Assembly: GCA_040221475.1 (NCBI GenBank) | Contig: JAVKEJ010000053.1 | Span: 372,001-436,000 of the forward strand | Direction: 5' to 3' | DNA length: 64,000 nucleotides | Origin: WLXB01 sp040221475 | GTDB lineage: Bacteria; Pseudomonadota; Alphaproteobacteria; Rhodospirillales; Rhodospirillaceae | Part shown: in pieces, positions 16,238 to 24,488 of the stretch | Position numbering within the stretch: position 1 is the stretch's first letter | Layout: each line of letters starts with the position of its first letter | Translations under genes and position numbers: made by a program | Notes under the pieces: model-generated | What the model was told of the DNA's origin: nothing | The model's input: only the letters and a program-made list of their open reading frames with translations | Database searches by the model: none

Positions 16238-17148
16238 GCGGCATCCAGGAAGGGGCGGACAACCGCGGCAATGCGCTCCGGTGCGGTGAACCAGGCCCAG
16301 CCGTCCAAATCCATCAGATCAACGAAAGTTTTGTTTTGAATCATCTGTCCGGCAATGCGGGTCGGCTCGGCCAGGGTTTCATTGATAATCGGCAGCAGAA
16401 CCGGCTGGGTGAGGGCCTTGAGCACCGGGTCAGGATGGTAGCGAAACACCGCGTCAAAGCCGTAATGGGACTTCGTGCCGGAGCGCAGTCGCTCAACGAA
16501 CATTTCCAGGTGCCGTTCTTTGGGGATACCCAAATCGCGGTCGTACACGCTGGTTTTGTAGGAGCGCGCCATATACGCCGGGTCCGAGAAGTACGGGCGG
16601 GGGCTGGCGTACTGTTGCAGCTTGTCCACCCGCTCACTCTCGGCATAGTAGGGAATGCCTGGCATCACCAACCTTCGCACGAGATCAGGCCGCTTAACCG
16701 CCATTTCTATGGCGACAAAATTCCCGGTATGAAATCCCAGCACATCAACCGGGCCTTTGCCATTCGCGCCATAGCCAAGGTTTTCCAGCGCCTCAATCAT
16801 CGACAGGCCATAGTCTTCCATGTCCGGAATTGCGGGCGGCGGCGTCGATCCGCCATAGCCGGGGGTGTCCGGGCAGATCACCAGCCTGTCGGTGGCCATC
16901 ACCGCCTGGAATTCCTTGTAATAGGCCCCGGACGTCGGGCTCTGATGTAGGCAAACCAGCGGTGTTTCGGGGCCTGGGCCGGTGCGGGGTTCCGCCATCC
17001 ACATGTGAATCTGGCCCCATCCGCCAGGCACATAGTGCCGCCAGGTGCGCACCGCAGCGGATTCCGCCTTGGCGTCACTAAAACCTAGTTCTGCCGCCGC
17101 CAGTAAGGATACTGAGCCTGCGAGAATCTGCCGCCTGGTAAGCCTCAT
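16234..17148 (-). CDS. Tat-exported alpha/beta-hydrolase-fold protein with GFHTG elbow
   Basis: 304 residues, paralogue of its downstream neighbour with a Tat signal added (LTRRQILAGSVS, arginines 5-6). Shared parts: RTWRHYVPG, LVCLHQSPTSGAYYKEF, ICPDTPGYGGS and VLGFHTGNFVAIEMA, again with His at the nucleophile position (residues 138-142). The stretch where the catalytic His should lie reads DLDGWAWFTAPERI, with no His, so the classical triad is broken twice. AAGGATC precedes the ATG, and a perfect palindrome lies upstream at 17181-17197. The pair would place one copy outside and one inside the inner membrane. Confidence 0.78.
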   Translation of the reverse strand: MRLTRRQILAGSVSLLAAAELGFSDAKAESAAVRTWRHYVPGGWGQIHMWMAEPRTGPGPETPLVCLHQSPTSGAYYKEFQAVMATDRLVICPDTPGYGGSTPPPAIPDMEDYGLSMIEALENLGYGANGKGPVDVLGFHTGNFVAIEMAVKRPDLVRRLVMPGIPYYAESERVDKLQQYASPRPYFSDPAYMARSYKTSVYDRDLGIPKERHLEMFVERLRSGTKSHYGFDAVFRYHPDPVLKALTQPVLLPIINETLAEPTRIAGQMIQNKTFVDLMDLDGWAWFTAPERIAAVVRPFLDAA

Positions 17149-17180
17149 AGCCGTGATCCTTGCGCGATAATTGTTGCCTT

Positions 17181-17197
17181 AAACACTGCCAGTGTTT
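17181..17197. promoter_or_regulatory. perfect 8-1-8 palindrome upstream of hydrolase-fold pair
   Basis: AAACACTGCCAGTGTTT is a perfect inverted repeat with a one-base centre, ending 33 bases before the start codon of the Tat hydrolase gene. Size and symmetry suit an operator for a TetR- or GntR-type dimer. No such regulator gene lies in the window. Confidence 0.55.
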
Positions 17198-17286
17198 GTG
17201 GTTTGGGGTCAATGAAAGGAAAGATGCTGTAAATTCACCAGAATGCTTGCCAAAACTCATTCCGACCCGTAGATAACACGAAGTGT

Positions 17287-17363
<77 letters not shown>

Positions 17364-17411
17364 TATAAAGTGGCTTTATTTTAAAGGCCGTGCATCAACA
17401 AGGGTAGTGCG

Positions 17412-17711
17412 ATGAGTCATACAGTTCGCATTTACAAGCCGGCCAAGACGGCTATGCAATCTGGTCGCTCGAACACCCGGAAGTGGGTGCTTGAGTTTGA
17501 ACCTAGCGATGGCCTAAAGACAGACACTCTCATGGGATGGTCTGGTTCCCACGATACATCAAGACAACTAAAGCTCCGGTTTTCGTCCAAAGAAGACGCG
17601 ATTGCCTATGCCAAGCGTAAGGGTTTGACGTATCGCCTTATGGAACCTCGTGAGCGGGTTGTTCGCGCAAAAACCTACGCTGACAACTTCGCCTTTGACC
17701 GTATAAGTTAG
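17412..17711 (+). CDS. NDUFS4-type accessory subunit of respiratory complex I
   Basis: 99 residues. VRIYKPAKTAMQSGRSNTRK, WVLEFEP, LMGWSGSHDTSRQLKLRF and KEDAIAYAKRKGLTYRL form the ETC_C1_NDUFS4 domain, the bacterial counterpart of the mitochondrial 18-kDa subunit, found in alphaproteobacteria. It stabilises the peripheral arm of NADH:quinone oxidoreductase at the N-module. It stands alone between two tRNA genes, away from any nuo operon, which is common for this gene. The domain fills the whole protein. Confidence 0.92.
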   Translation: MSHTVRIYKPAKTAMQSGRSNTRKWVLEFEPSDGLKTDTLMGWSGSHDTSRQLKLRFSSKEDAIAYAKRKGLTYRLMEPRERVVRAKTYADNFAFDRIS

Positions 17712-17742
17712 GGCGCTCTTAAAGAGTGCATTTCACTATAAC

Positions 17743-17819
17743 GGACCCATAGCTCAACTGGATAGAGCACTCGCCTTCTAAGCGAGATGTTGCAGGTTCG
17801 AGTCCTGCTGGGTCCACCA
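17743..17819 (+). tRNA. tRNA-Arg (anticodon TCT)
   Basis: Acceptor GGACCCA pairs with TGGGTCC, anticodon stem CTCGC/GCGAG encloses loop CTTCTAA (anticodon TCT), T arm GCAGG TTCGAGT CCTGC, encoded CCA. 77 bases. Confidence 0.97.
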
Positions 17820-18198
17820 CTCCCGATCAAAACGGGGCACTCCGCCCTGATCGGTTAATACCAAACAGGCAGGCATTTGCGCGTCTGAGGGTTCGTAACC
17901 CTGAATATACCTTCAGTGCGTGCTAAGAAATACTTATTGGTGAGAATAAAATTACAATTTCAGATTAGCGTACTGTGCCAAAGATAAATGAAAAATATAG
18001 TATAAACTGGCGTTTATAGCGGCCAGTCGTAAGTCCGCAGAGACTTAATATAAAAATATTGCATGGTTAGTCCTAGAGAAAGCATTGGATAAATAACGTC
18101 ATTTTTTTGATTTTAATGTTATGGTACGTTCGTTATACGACTAAAGTTATCTGCCGATCTATTTTCAAGTCCAAAAACCATTGGGGAGGAAGCTAAGC
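17820..18198. other. AT-rich intergenic region before second TonB receptor
   Basis: About 380 bases without a gene. Just after tRNA-Arg, CCGATCA (17823-17829) and TGATCGG (17848-17854) can form an imperfect hairpin, perhaps a processing or termination structure. Nearer the receptor are two adjacent inverted repeats: ACTGGC/GCCAGT (18006-18011, 18022-18027) and TAAGTC/GACTTA (18030-18035, 18042-18047). The rest is AT-rich and probably contains the receptor promoter, which I cannot fix. Confidence 0.5.
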
Positions 18199-20574
18199 AT
18201 GCTTAGCAAGAATATTTTCGCTACACTTACGAGTGCGATCGCGCTGACGGCCTTTGCCGGAGAAACATTAGCGCAAAACCTTGCGCTGGAAGAAATCGTG
18301 GTAACCGCGCGTAAGCGCTCTGAGTCCATTCAAGACATTCCGCTGAGCGTCACGGCTTTTAGTGCCAATCAACTTAAAAACCAGGCGATCACGGATGTCG
18401 AAGACATTATTCAGTTCATCCCTGGTGTGCAGATGAGCAACCACACTGCCAACCGTAACAACCCGGCCATTCGTTTCCGTGGTATCGACCCACCCTCAAG
18501 TGAGCGCAATAAGCAGACATCCTCTGCGTTCGTGGATGGCGTTTATCTACCGGGCACGAGCCAATGGTTGTCAATGAACGACATCGAGCGCGTGGAAGTG
18601 GTGAAAGGCCCCCAGAGCGCCTTCTTCGGCCGGGCGACCTTTGGTGGTGCCATCAATTTCATTTCCAAGACCCCAGGCAATGAATGGGGCGGTGAAGTGA
18701 GCACGATTCTCGGCAATCATGGCCGAGCAGATACGTGGCTTAGCCTTGAAGGTCCGATTATCGAAGACAAATTGTCCATTCGGGCCTCCGGGCGGTATTA
18801 CACTTACGACGGTGCCTGGAAAAACGAGCATCCCTCGGGCGGTGATCTGGGCGCACAACAAACGAGTGCGGGCAGCATTACTTTATTCGCTACGCCGACA
18901 GAAGACATTTCCATCAAACTGCGTCATGTGACCACCGTAGATGATGACGGTTTAGCCGTTCAGTTTCTAGCCAAAGGCGAGAGCAACAACTGTGGACCGT
19001 TTGGCACGGGTACGGCTACCTACTACTGCGGAAGTCTGTCGCGTGACTTGGTCACCAACGGCATTTCGATTGACACATCTCCCTTACAGGATACGTCAAT
19101 CAAAAACGACTTGGGCCTTGATCGTGACACCAACTTCACCAGTCTGAATGTTGATTGGGATCTGGGTGGTTCTGGCTATACGTTGAGTTCCGTGACCGGC
19201 AAATACACCGAGAGCACGGAAGAATTACGTGAACTCCTCTCAGATGAAATTCTCGTGTATCTGAAATGGAAAGACGAATCGTTTTCCCAAGAGCTGCGCT
19301 TGGCCTCGCCGGATGAAGATCGCCTGCGTTGGATGGTTGGAGCCTACTATCTCGACGTGACTTACAACAAGGACGGCGTTTCTGGTTTTCCTTGCCCGGG
19401 TAATGGACCTTTCTGCGCTGGCAGTGGGAGAGGTGGTCCTGGTCTCTTCGGGGTTAATCCGGGCGTCACAGATGAGGTCGAGAACAAAGCGCTCTTCGGC
19501 AGCTTGGCCTACGATATTACCGAAAAGCTGACCATCAGCGCCGAGTTCCGGTATGAAGAAGAAACGCTTGCGAACGGTGGCGCCCTGATTCAGGAAGCCA
19601 TGCCCCTTGATCCGAATGATCCGATTGGCACGCGTCAGCAGTTTGGCGGCGCCTCGATTGACGTGGAAGGCAAATTCACGGCCGAATTGCCACGTGTGAT
19701 CGTTGACTACAAAGCGAACGACGACACCTTGTTGTATGCCAGCTATGCAAAGGGCAACAACCCAGGCGGCTTTAATCCTGAAGTCATTCAAATGGAGCCC
19801 ACTGTCGCATTCCCAGCGTTTTTCGCTTCGGAAGGTATTGGGTACCTGGTCGAGCAAGCCTCACTTGACGCCTATGAGGTTGGTGCCAAGTACAGCTTCC
19901 CAGATGGTAGAGGGAACCTAAACGGTGCCATCTACTACATGGAGTGGGGCAACCAACGCTTCCGCGGCTTTACCAGAAACGTCGACAGTAACGGTGATGG
20001 CGTGTTTATTCTGGGGTCTGACCGTCTCGGTGGCCAGATTGACTACGACAGCAACGGTAGTACCGATATTAAAGGTTTTGAGTTAGCCTCAAACTATGCG
20101 CTTACCGACAACTGGCTTGTCAGCGCGACCTACAACTATCTCGATACCAACATCAAGGTTTACCAAGATGCCGTGAATGCCCGGGTCTTCGGCGATGCCG
20201 ATGCGAGCGGGTTTAAAGTTCCCCGCTCACCGAAACATTCTGCGACATTTGCTGTGGACTTCAATATGCCTGCCGATAACTTAGGCAGTGGGGATGGCGA
20301 GTGGTTCGCACGCTGGGATGCGTGGTATCAGTCTTCAACCTACACGTGGACTGTCAACCTGGCCAAAACAGAGTCTGCTGTGCTGCACAATCTTCGCGGT
20401 GGCTGGCGTAATGACAGATACAGCGTTACGGCATGGGTTGAGAATGCCACCAATGATGACTCTGTGCTGGCCGCACAGCGCACCACGGGCAGCTTCTTGA
20501 CGGGTACACTGGGCTTCCAGTTTACACTGCCAGAGCCACGTACCTTCGGCGTGACATTGTCCGCGAACTTCTAA
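18199..20574 (+). CDS. TonB-dependent outer membrane receptor
   Basis: 791 residues from the ATG at 18199, which has GGGGAGGA eight bases upstream; a TTG at 18181 is less likely. Signal peptide with cleavage near TLA (residue 25), TonB box-like EEIVVTARKR at 31-40, plug with RFRGIDPPSSERNKQT, RVEVVKGPQSAFFGRATFGGAINFISKTP, and a barrel ending GVTLSANF. Two Cys pairs (NCGPFG...YYCGS and FPCPGNGPFCAG) probably bridge extracellular loops. The plug is closely related to the receptor at 7210, but the two loop sets differ, so ligands may differ too. DUF1838 copy 4 follows. Confidence 0.92.
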   Translation: MLSKNIFATLTSAIALTAFAGETLAQNLALEEIVVTARKRSESIQDIPLSVTAFSANQLKNQAITDVEDIIQFIPGVQMSNHTANRNNPAIRFRGIDPPSSERNKQTSSAFVDGVYLPGTSQWLSMNDIERVEVVKGPQSAFFGRATFGGAINFISKTPGNEWGGEVSTILGNHGRADTWLSLEGPIIEDKLSIRASGRYYTYDGAWKNEHPSGGDLGAQQTSAGSITLFATPTEDISIKLRHVTTVDDDGLAVQFLAKGESNNCGPFGTGTATYYCGSLSRDLVTNGISIDTSPLQDTSIKNDLGLDRDTNFTSLNVDWDLGGSGYTLSSVTGKYTESTEELRELLSDEILVYLKWKDESFSQELRLASPDEDRLRWMVGAYYLDVTYNKDGVSGFPCPGNGPFCAGSGRGGPGLFGVNPGVTDEVENKALFGSLAYDITEKLTISAEFRYEEETLANGGALIQEAMPLDPNDPIGTRQQFGGASIDVEGKFTAELPRVIVDYKANDDTLLYASYAKGNNPGGFNPEVIQMEPTVAFPAFFASEGIGYLVEQASLDAYEVGAKYSFPDGRGNLNGAIYYMEWGNQRFRGFTRNVDSNGDGVFILGSDRLGGQIDYDSNGSTDIKGFELASNYALTDNWLVSATYNYLDTNIKVYQDAVNARVFGDADASGFKVPRSPKHSATFAVDFNMPADNLGSGDGEWFARWDAWYQSSTYTWTVNLAKTESAVLHNLRGGWRNDRYSVTAWVENATNDDSVLAAQRTTGSFLTGTLGFQFTLPEPRTFGVTLSANF

Positions 20575-20606
20575 AACCAGAAGGTACGCAAAAAAACCTG
20601 GAATCA

Positions 20607-20642
20607 GGGTGTGGACGAGACCATCTCTTCCACACCCACTTT
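20607..20642 (+). terminator. hairpin terminator after second TonB receptor
   Basis: GGGTGTGGA (20607-20615) pairs with TCCACACCC (20629-20637); inside, GAGA/TCTC extends the stem around a CCA loop. Only a weak T-rich tail (ACTTT) follows, so efficiency is uncertain. Confidence 0.6.
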
Positions 20643-20742
20643 CCCTCCCATCACCGGCCGCGGCTGGCATAAAGAAAACGCTATCGTTAAAATAAGCGTG
20701 CTGCCTTCTTGGTCGACAGTTGTCTAGAAGGGCGCCAAAACG

Positions 20743-21666
20743 ATGAGTGATTTCACCCCAAACAAATCCTTTAGCAGACGGGCTTTCGGCGCGTTAAGTC
20801 TTGCCGGTTCAGGCTTAGTTGGCGTTTCAAATCAAGCGTCGGCACAAACGCCCAATTCTGAGGCGCTTAGCAGTGACATCGAACTGGTCAATGCGGTGAG
20901 AAAAATGCGGTCCAATACGGATGGCGGGCTGAGAAGCGGCTGGCTTGAAGCCAAACGATTTTCTTATATTGATGGGGAAATCACGCCGCTGCTTATTCTT
21001 TTGGCGGGAAGCATCAGCACATCGCGTGATAATGGTGATGGTACCTTTGACATCAATCTTGTTGAGATCACCTATTACCTTGACGTGGAAACGGGTGAAC
21101 TTCTCAACACTTTGGCGATGCCGGCAACCGGTAAGATTGTAAAGGTGCCGCTCTATCGGGCTGGGCCGGCCGTTGTGACGATAGGTGCAAAAACTGCCAT
21201 ATCAGAATTGGCGACAGGTGAAGAGGGAGTGGTCAGTGAGGATGGCGAAGAAGCCACTGCCGCCTTCGCCCCTAAGGGAGACGTCAAGCTTGAGCGATCC
21301 GTCGGACCTGCTGTGATCGATGGCAACACCGTTTGGATACAGACAGAAGAATATGGCCGGGTTTTCCCGACAGACCCTAATGCAGCCCGGATTTTCTACA
21401 AAGAGTCAGCCATCTGGCAGGGTGAACTGGATGAACTCTTAGACCCGGAGGTCACCGCCGCCTCTGCAAAGCTGTCCTACACTGCGGCGACCAGCTGGCG
21501 CCCCTGGATGGAAATGGGCGACGTTCAAGGACACACCATGTCCAGCGGGATCGGCGCAACCTGCAACAGTTTGAGCGAGATGCCGGAAGAATGGTTGCGC
21601 CTTACCAGCATTCATCACCCTGACATCCTGGAAAATCCCGAAGGCGTTTTAAGAGGCGAGACCTGA
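20743..21666 (+). CDS. DUF1838 family Tat-exported protein (copy 4)
   Basis: 307 residues with a Tat signal (FSRRAFGALSLAG, arginines 12-13; cleavage near ASAQT). Mature part: LVNAVRKMRSNTDGGLRSGW, NLVEITYYLDVETGELLNTL, VKVPLYRAGPAVV and TSWRPWMEMGDVQGHTMSSGIG. Layout matches copy 3 at 12369, with which it shares the MR..TDGG and WRPWM-M-DV-G-TMS-G-G elements. It sits between a TonB receptor and a degenerate serine hydrolase that begins 5 bases after its stop. Function unknown; pairing with a receptor is repeated from the first cluster. Confidence 0.7.
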   Translation: MSDFTPNKSFSRRAFGALSLAGSGLVGVSNQASAQTPNSEALSSDIELVNAVRKMRSNTDGGLRSGWLEAKRFSYIDGEITPLLILLAGSISTSRDNGDGTFDINLVEITYYLDVETGELLNTLAMPATGKIVKVPLYRAGPAVVTIGAKTAISELATGEEGVVSEDGEEATAAFAPKGDVKLERSVGPAVIDGNTVWIQTEEYGRVFPTDPNAARIFYKESAIWQGELDELLDPEVTAASAKLSYTAATSWRPWMEMGDVQGHTMSSGIGATCNSLSEMPEEWLRLTSIHHPDILENPEGVLRGET

Positions 21667-21671
21667 AGCGG

Positions 21672-22865
21672 ATGAAAAAGTACGTCCTGCTCCCGGTAGG
21701 TTTACTTCTTTCTGTTCTTGGGGTTGCACTCGTTGCATCTGATGAATGGGTTTATATCGACCGGTTTCTCAATCAGCCGGAAAACGCTGGTGAGTGGCCT
21801 GATTCTTTCTACACCCCGACGTACGACGTTCAGCGTGAGCCGACTGACTTTTTTCCTCCCGTTCCGCCAAACCTGTCACCTGAAACTGAGCGCGCTTTAG
21901 AAGACGTGTCGGCCTGGTCCGGGATGAGAAACACTGAAGCGTTGGTGGTGGTGCACCAAGGCCGTGTTCTGCTCGAGCGGTACTGGAACGGTATTGGTGA
22001 AAACACCCCTTACAGTGGTCGGGGAATGACTAAGTCTTTGATCGGCATACTGTACGGCTTTGCGGTCGGGGACGGTGATGTTTCCCTTGATGAGCCGGTG
22101 AGCACATACGTGCCGGAATGGCGAAATGATGCGCGCTCCGGTGTTCTGGTGCGCCACTTGCTGGAAAACACAAGCGGCTTGGAAAACCCGCCTTTTGGTC
22201 CGAGCCCACTCAACAAACAAACCCGGCTGGCATGGGGACCGGATATTGCGGCCACAGCCGTGTCGTTTCAATTGGCCGATGAACCGGGAACGATTTTCAA
22301 TATCTCAAACGCTAATTCGATTGTATTGGCGCTTGTTTTGGAGCGCGCCACGGGCGTGCCGCCCCATGAGTATTTTGATCAACGCCTCTGGAAGCCATTG
22401 GGTGCGACATTCAGCAGTTTTTATGCTGAGCATGCTGGAGGCCGGGCACACATGGAGTGTTGTTTCCGCGCTACCCCAAGAGACTGGGCACGCCTGGGGT
22501 ATATGCTGGCACACGACGGAGTATTCAAAGGACAGCAGATTCTCCCGTCGGGCTGGGTTAAAGAAATGACAGCGGCAGGACAACACTATCCTCCGTATGG
22601 CTTGCATATTTGGACCGGCAACAATGGCGCAGGCATTCGTGAAGTTTACGAGGGTACGGGCATTGGCCATTTCCAATCTGAACCATTTCTGGCCAATGAT
22701 ATGTTTTTTATGGAAGGCGGCAGCAACCGTGTCATGTGGGTCAGCCCGGCGCTCGACCTGGTAATCCTGCGGCTGGGACTTACAACCGACAAGTGGGACC
22801 ATTCGTTCATCCCCAACACGATCATACGCGGCATGGGCCTGAGCCAGGGGAACGAAGAACTATGA
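21672..22865 (+). CDS. serine hydrolase (beta-lactamase class C fold), catalytic residues replaced
   Basis: 397 residues; N-terminal hydrophobic stretch at 4-22 acts as signal or anchor. The fold of the NylB/EstB/class C beta-lactamase family is clear (EALVVVHQGRVLLERYWNG, GDVSLDEPVSTYVPEW, RHLLENTSGL, LVLERATGVPPHEYF, CCFRATPRDWARLGYML). The catalytic SxxK reads GMTK (residues 118-121, Gly in place of the nucleophile), and YxN reads ISN (211-213). Both changes are confirmed in the codons (gga atg act aag; atc tca aac). It is therefore probably not a normal esterase or peptidase. ATGA overlap with the next gene. Confidence 0.8.
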   Translation: MKKYVLLPVGLLLSVLGVALVASDEWVYIDRFLNQPENAGEWPDSFYTPTYDVQREPTDFFPPVPPNLSPETERALEDVSAWSGMRNTEALVVVHQGRVLLERYWNGIGENTPYSGRGMTKSLIGILYGFAVGDGDVSLDEPVSTYVPEWRNDARSGVLVRHLLENTSGLENPPFGPSPLNKQTRLAWGPDIAATAVSFQLADEPGTIFNISNANSIVLALVLERATGVPPHEYFDQRLWKPLGATFSSFYAEHAGGRAHMECCFRATPRDWARLGYMLAHDGVFKGQQILPSGWVKEMTAAGQHYPPYGLHIWTGNNGAGIREVYEGTGIGHFQSEPFLANDMFFMEGGSNRVMWVSPALDLVILRLGLTTDKWDHSFIPNTIIRGMGLSQGNEEL

Positions 22866-23782
22866 CGTATATGATTTCCATTCTTGTCACATTTTTTTTC
22901 GTCACCCATGCGGGTTTGGCACAGGCTGTGGACCTGGTTTTTTCCGAAGTTTCTGGCGGTGGAGGAATACCTCTCAACGTTGTCGAAGCCGGATCTAAAG
23001 ACGGCAGAGAAATTCTATTTATTCACGGTGTTAGTCAAAGCTATCTGAGTTGGAGAGATCAGCTTAAGGCGGAAGAAATGCAGGGTTTTCGTATGGTGGC
23101 GTTCGATTTGCGCGGTCATGGCAATTCAGCCAAACCCTGGACTGCCGAAGACTATAACGACAGTGAACTCTGGGGGAATGATGTCGCCGCAGTTATCGCC
23201 GCGAAAAATCTAACCAAGCCCGTCATCGTTGCCTGGTCTTACGGTGGAATTGTTTTAATGGACTACATCCGCCACCACGGCACGGCCAACATTGCCGCCA
23301 TCAATTTGGTTGCCAATACGGCTGCCCTTATTGACCGTATTGAAGACCCAAAGCCAGGCGATGTAGAACTGATGCGGCAAATGATTGCCAACCAATCTCG
23401 TCAACAGTCATCCGATATTGAAAAAAACCTAGCATCCGTCAGATTCTCTGTGCCCCTTCTGACCGAAGCTGACCTAGGAGACGCCTGGCAGCAGGATGCC
23501 CTGATGGTAACGATGCTGACACCGTCCTATGTCCGCCGGGCGCTTGCTATACGAAAGATTGATAATAAGGATCTCGTCGGATCATTAAGCGAGACACAGA
23601 TTTTGCTGACTTATGGCGCGAATGACGGATCGGTTACTGAACCGATGGCAGCCGCATTCCAAACCACATTGCCACAGACAATCATTTCTCGCTTCGAAGG
23701 TATTGGACACTCTCCGTTTGTTGAGTCAGCCGAACGGTTTAACAGCGAACTAGTTGAGTTTGTAAAGAGTTCACCGCGTTAA
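22862..23782 (+). CDS. exported alpha/beta hydrolase
   Basis: 306 residues from the ATG overlapping the previous stop (ATGA); the frame is open further upstream but that part lies within the preceding gene. Signal peptide MTYMISILVTFFFVTHAGLA. Canonical triad visible: oxyanion LFIHGVSQSYLSW, nucleophile elbow AWSYGG, Asp in LLTYGANDGSV and His in GIGHSPFVESAERF. Also VAFDLRGHGNSAKPW. Unlike the GFHTG pair, this one should be active, perhaps as an esterase, lipase or epoxide-type hydrolase in the periplasm. Coupling to the degenerate serine hydrolase suggests the two act together. Confidence 0.82.
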   Translation: MTYMISILVTFFFVTHAGLAQAVDLVFSEVSGGGGIPLNVVEAGSKDGREILFIHGVSQSYLSWRDQLKAEEMQGFRMVAFDLRGHGNSAKPWTAEDYNDSELWGNDVAAVIAAKNLTKPVIVAWSYGGIVLMDYIRHHGTANIAAINLVANTAALIDRIEDPKPGDVELMRQMIANQSRQQSSDIEKNLASVRFSVPLLTEADLGDAWQQDALMVTMLTPSYVRRALAIRKIDNKDLVGSLSETQILLTYGANDGSVTEPMAAAFQTTLPQTIISRFEGIGHSPFVESAERFNSELVEFVKSSPR

Positions 23783-23820
23783 AACCTTCAAATTAGCTTC
23801 AAGTGATTTGAGATAGTTTT

Positions 23821-24297
23821 TTAGTTGGTAAGTGTTTCACCTAGGTAAACCCGTTCCTCCGCTTCGGTCACGTGGGGCTTCCAGTGATCGTAGTAATATT
23901 GCAGAAATTCCGGTCTGGATTCGTACGTCCGGTACTCTTCCCAATTGTTAAATGTGAGGGATACGGCGTATTGAAATTGGCTCGGAGCGACCTGTCTGAA
24001 GACTTCAAGATCAACGTCGTCGGGAAGGGCGGAGATCGTTTCATACCAGGTTCTCAGAAACTGGCCAGCTTCAACGCTATTGGGTTCGTATTCAAGATTG
24101 AAGGAAACGACCAGCGTGATGGGAGTTGTACTGATTGCACCCTCAGGAAGGATGTGCAGATTATTCGACCGTCCTTGGTAAACCTCCTCAGGTGATTTGT
24201 TGCTGGCAAGAACTGAGTGCCCAGATAGGAACAGAAGCATAGACAAAGCCGAGCCGGCGAAAGTTATCCGGCTGCAGGTTTTCCAGAAAGTGATCAT
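23821..24297 (-). CDS. exported Dabb-like (alpha-beta barrel) protein
   Basis: 158 residues from the ATG at 24297, chosen because it begins a sound signal peptide (MITFWKTCSRITF, hydrophobic to LASN); an upstream ATG at 24354 adds a polar 19-residue tail. The mature part, TTPITLVVSFNLEYEPNSV to FQYAVSLTFNNWEEYRTY and HWKPHVTEAEERVYLGE, fits the stress-responsive dimeric alpha-beta barrel (Dabb) pattern. Such proteins bind or cyclise small hydrophobic molecules, or have no known role. It converges on the hydrolase gene with 38 bases between stops. Confidence 0.62.
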   Translation of the reverse strand: MITFWKTCSRITFAGSALSMLLFLSGHSVLASNKSPEEVYQGRSNNLHILPEGAISTTPITLVVSFNLEYEPNSVEAGQFLRTWYETISALPDDVDLEVFRQVAPSQFQYAVSLTFNNWEEYRTYESRPEFLQYYYDHWKPHVTEAEERVYLGETLTN

Positions 24298-24488
24298 GAT
24301 GAAACTCAATCTATCAGTTTGATGTCCCTTTAACTTGGCATTGCTTGCTGGCAATTTGCAATCTGCCCTAGTGCTTTTCGAGCAAGTATTTTCACACAGG
24401 CATTAGCGTGCACACAGCTGCTAAAATTCGTTACAGGGTGGCTCAATCGCGATAAACTGCCACAAATGTAATTCAGTAGAGGTTTACC

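Noticed and set aside
16117..16950. 277-codon frame opposite the two GFHTG hydrolase-fold genes
   Set aside because: Covers two overlapping real genes on the other strand and has no recognisable domain.
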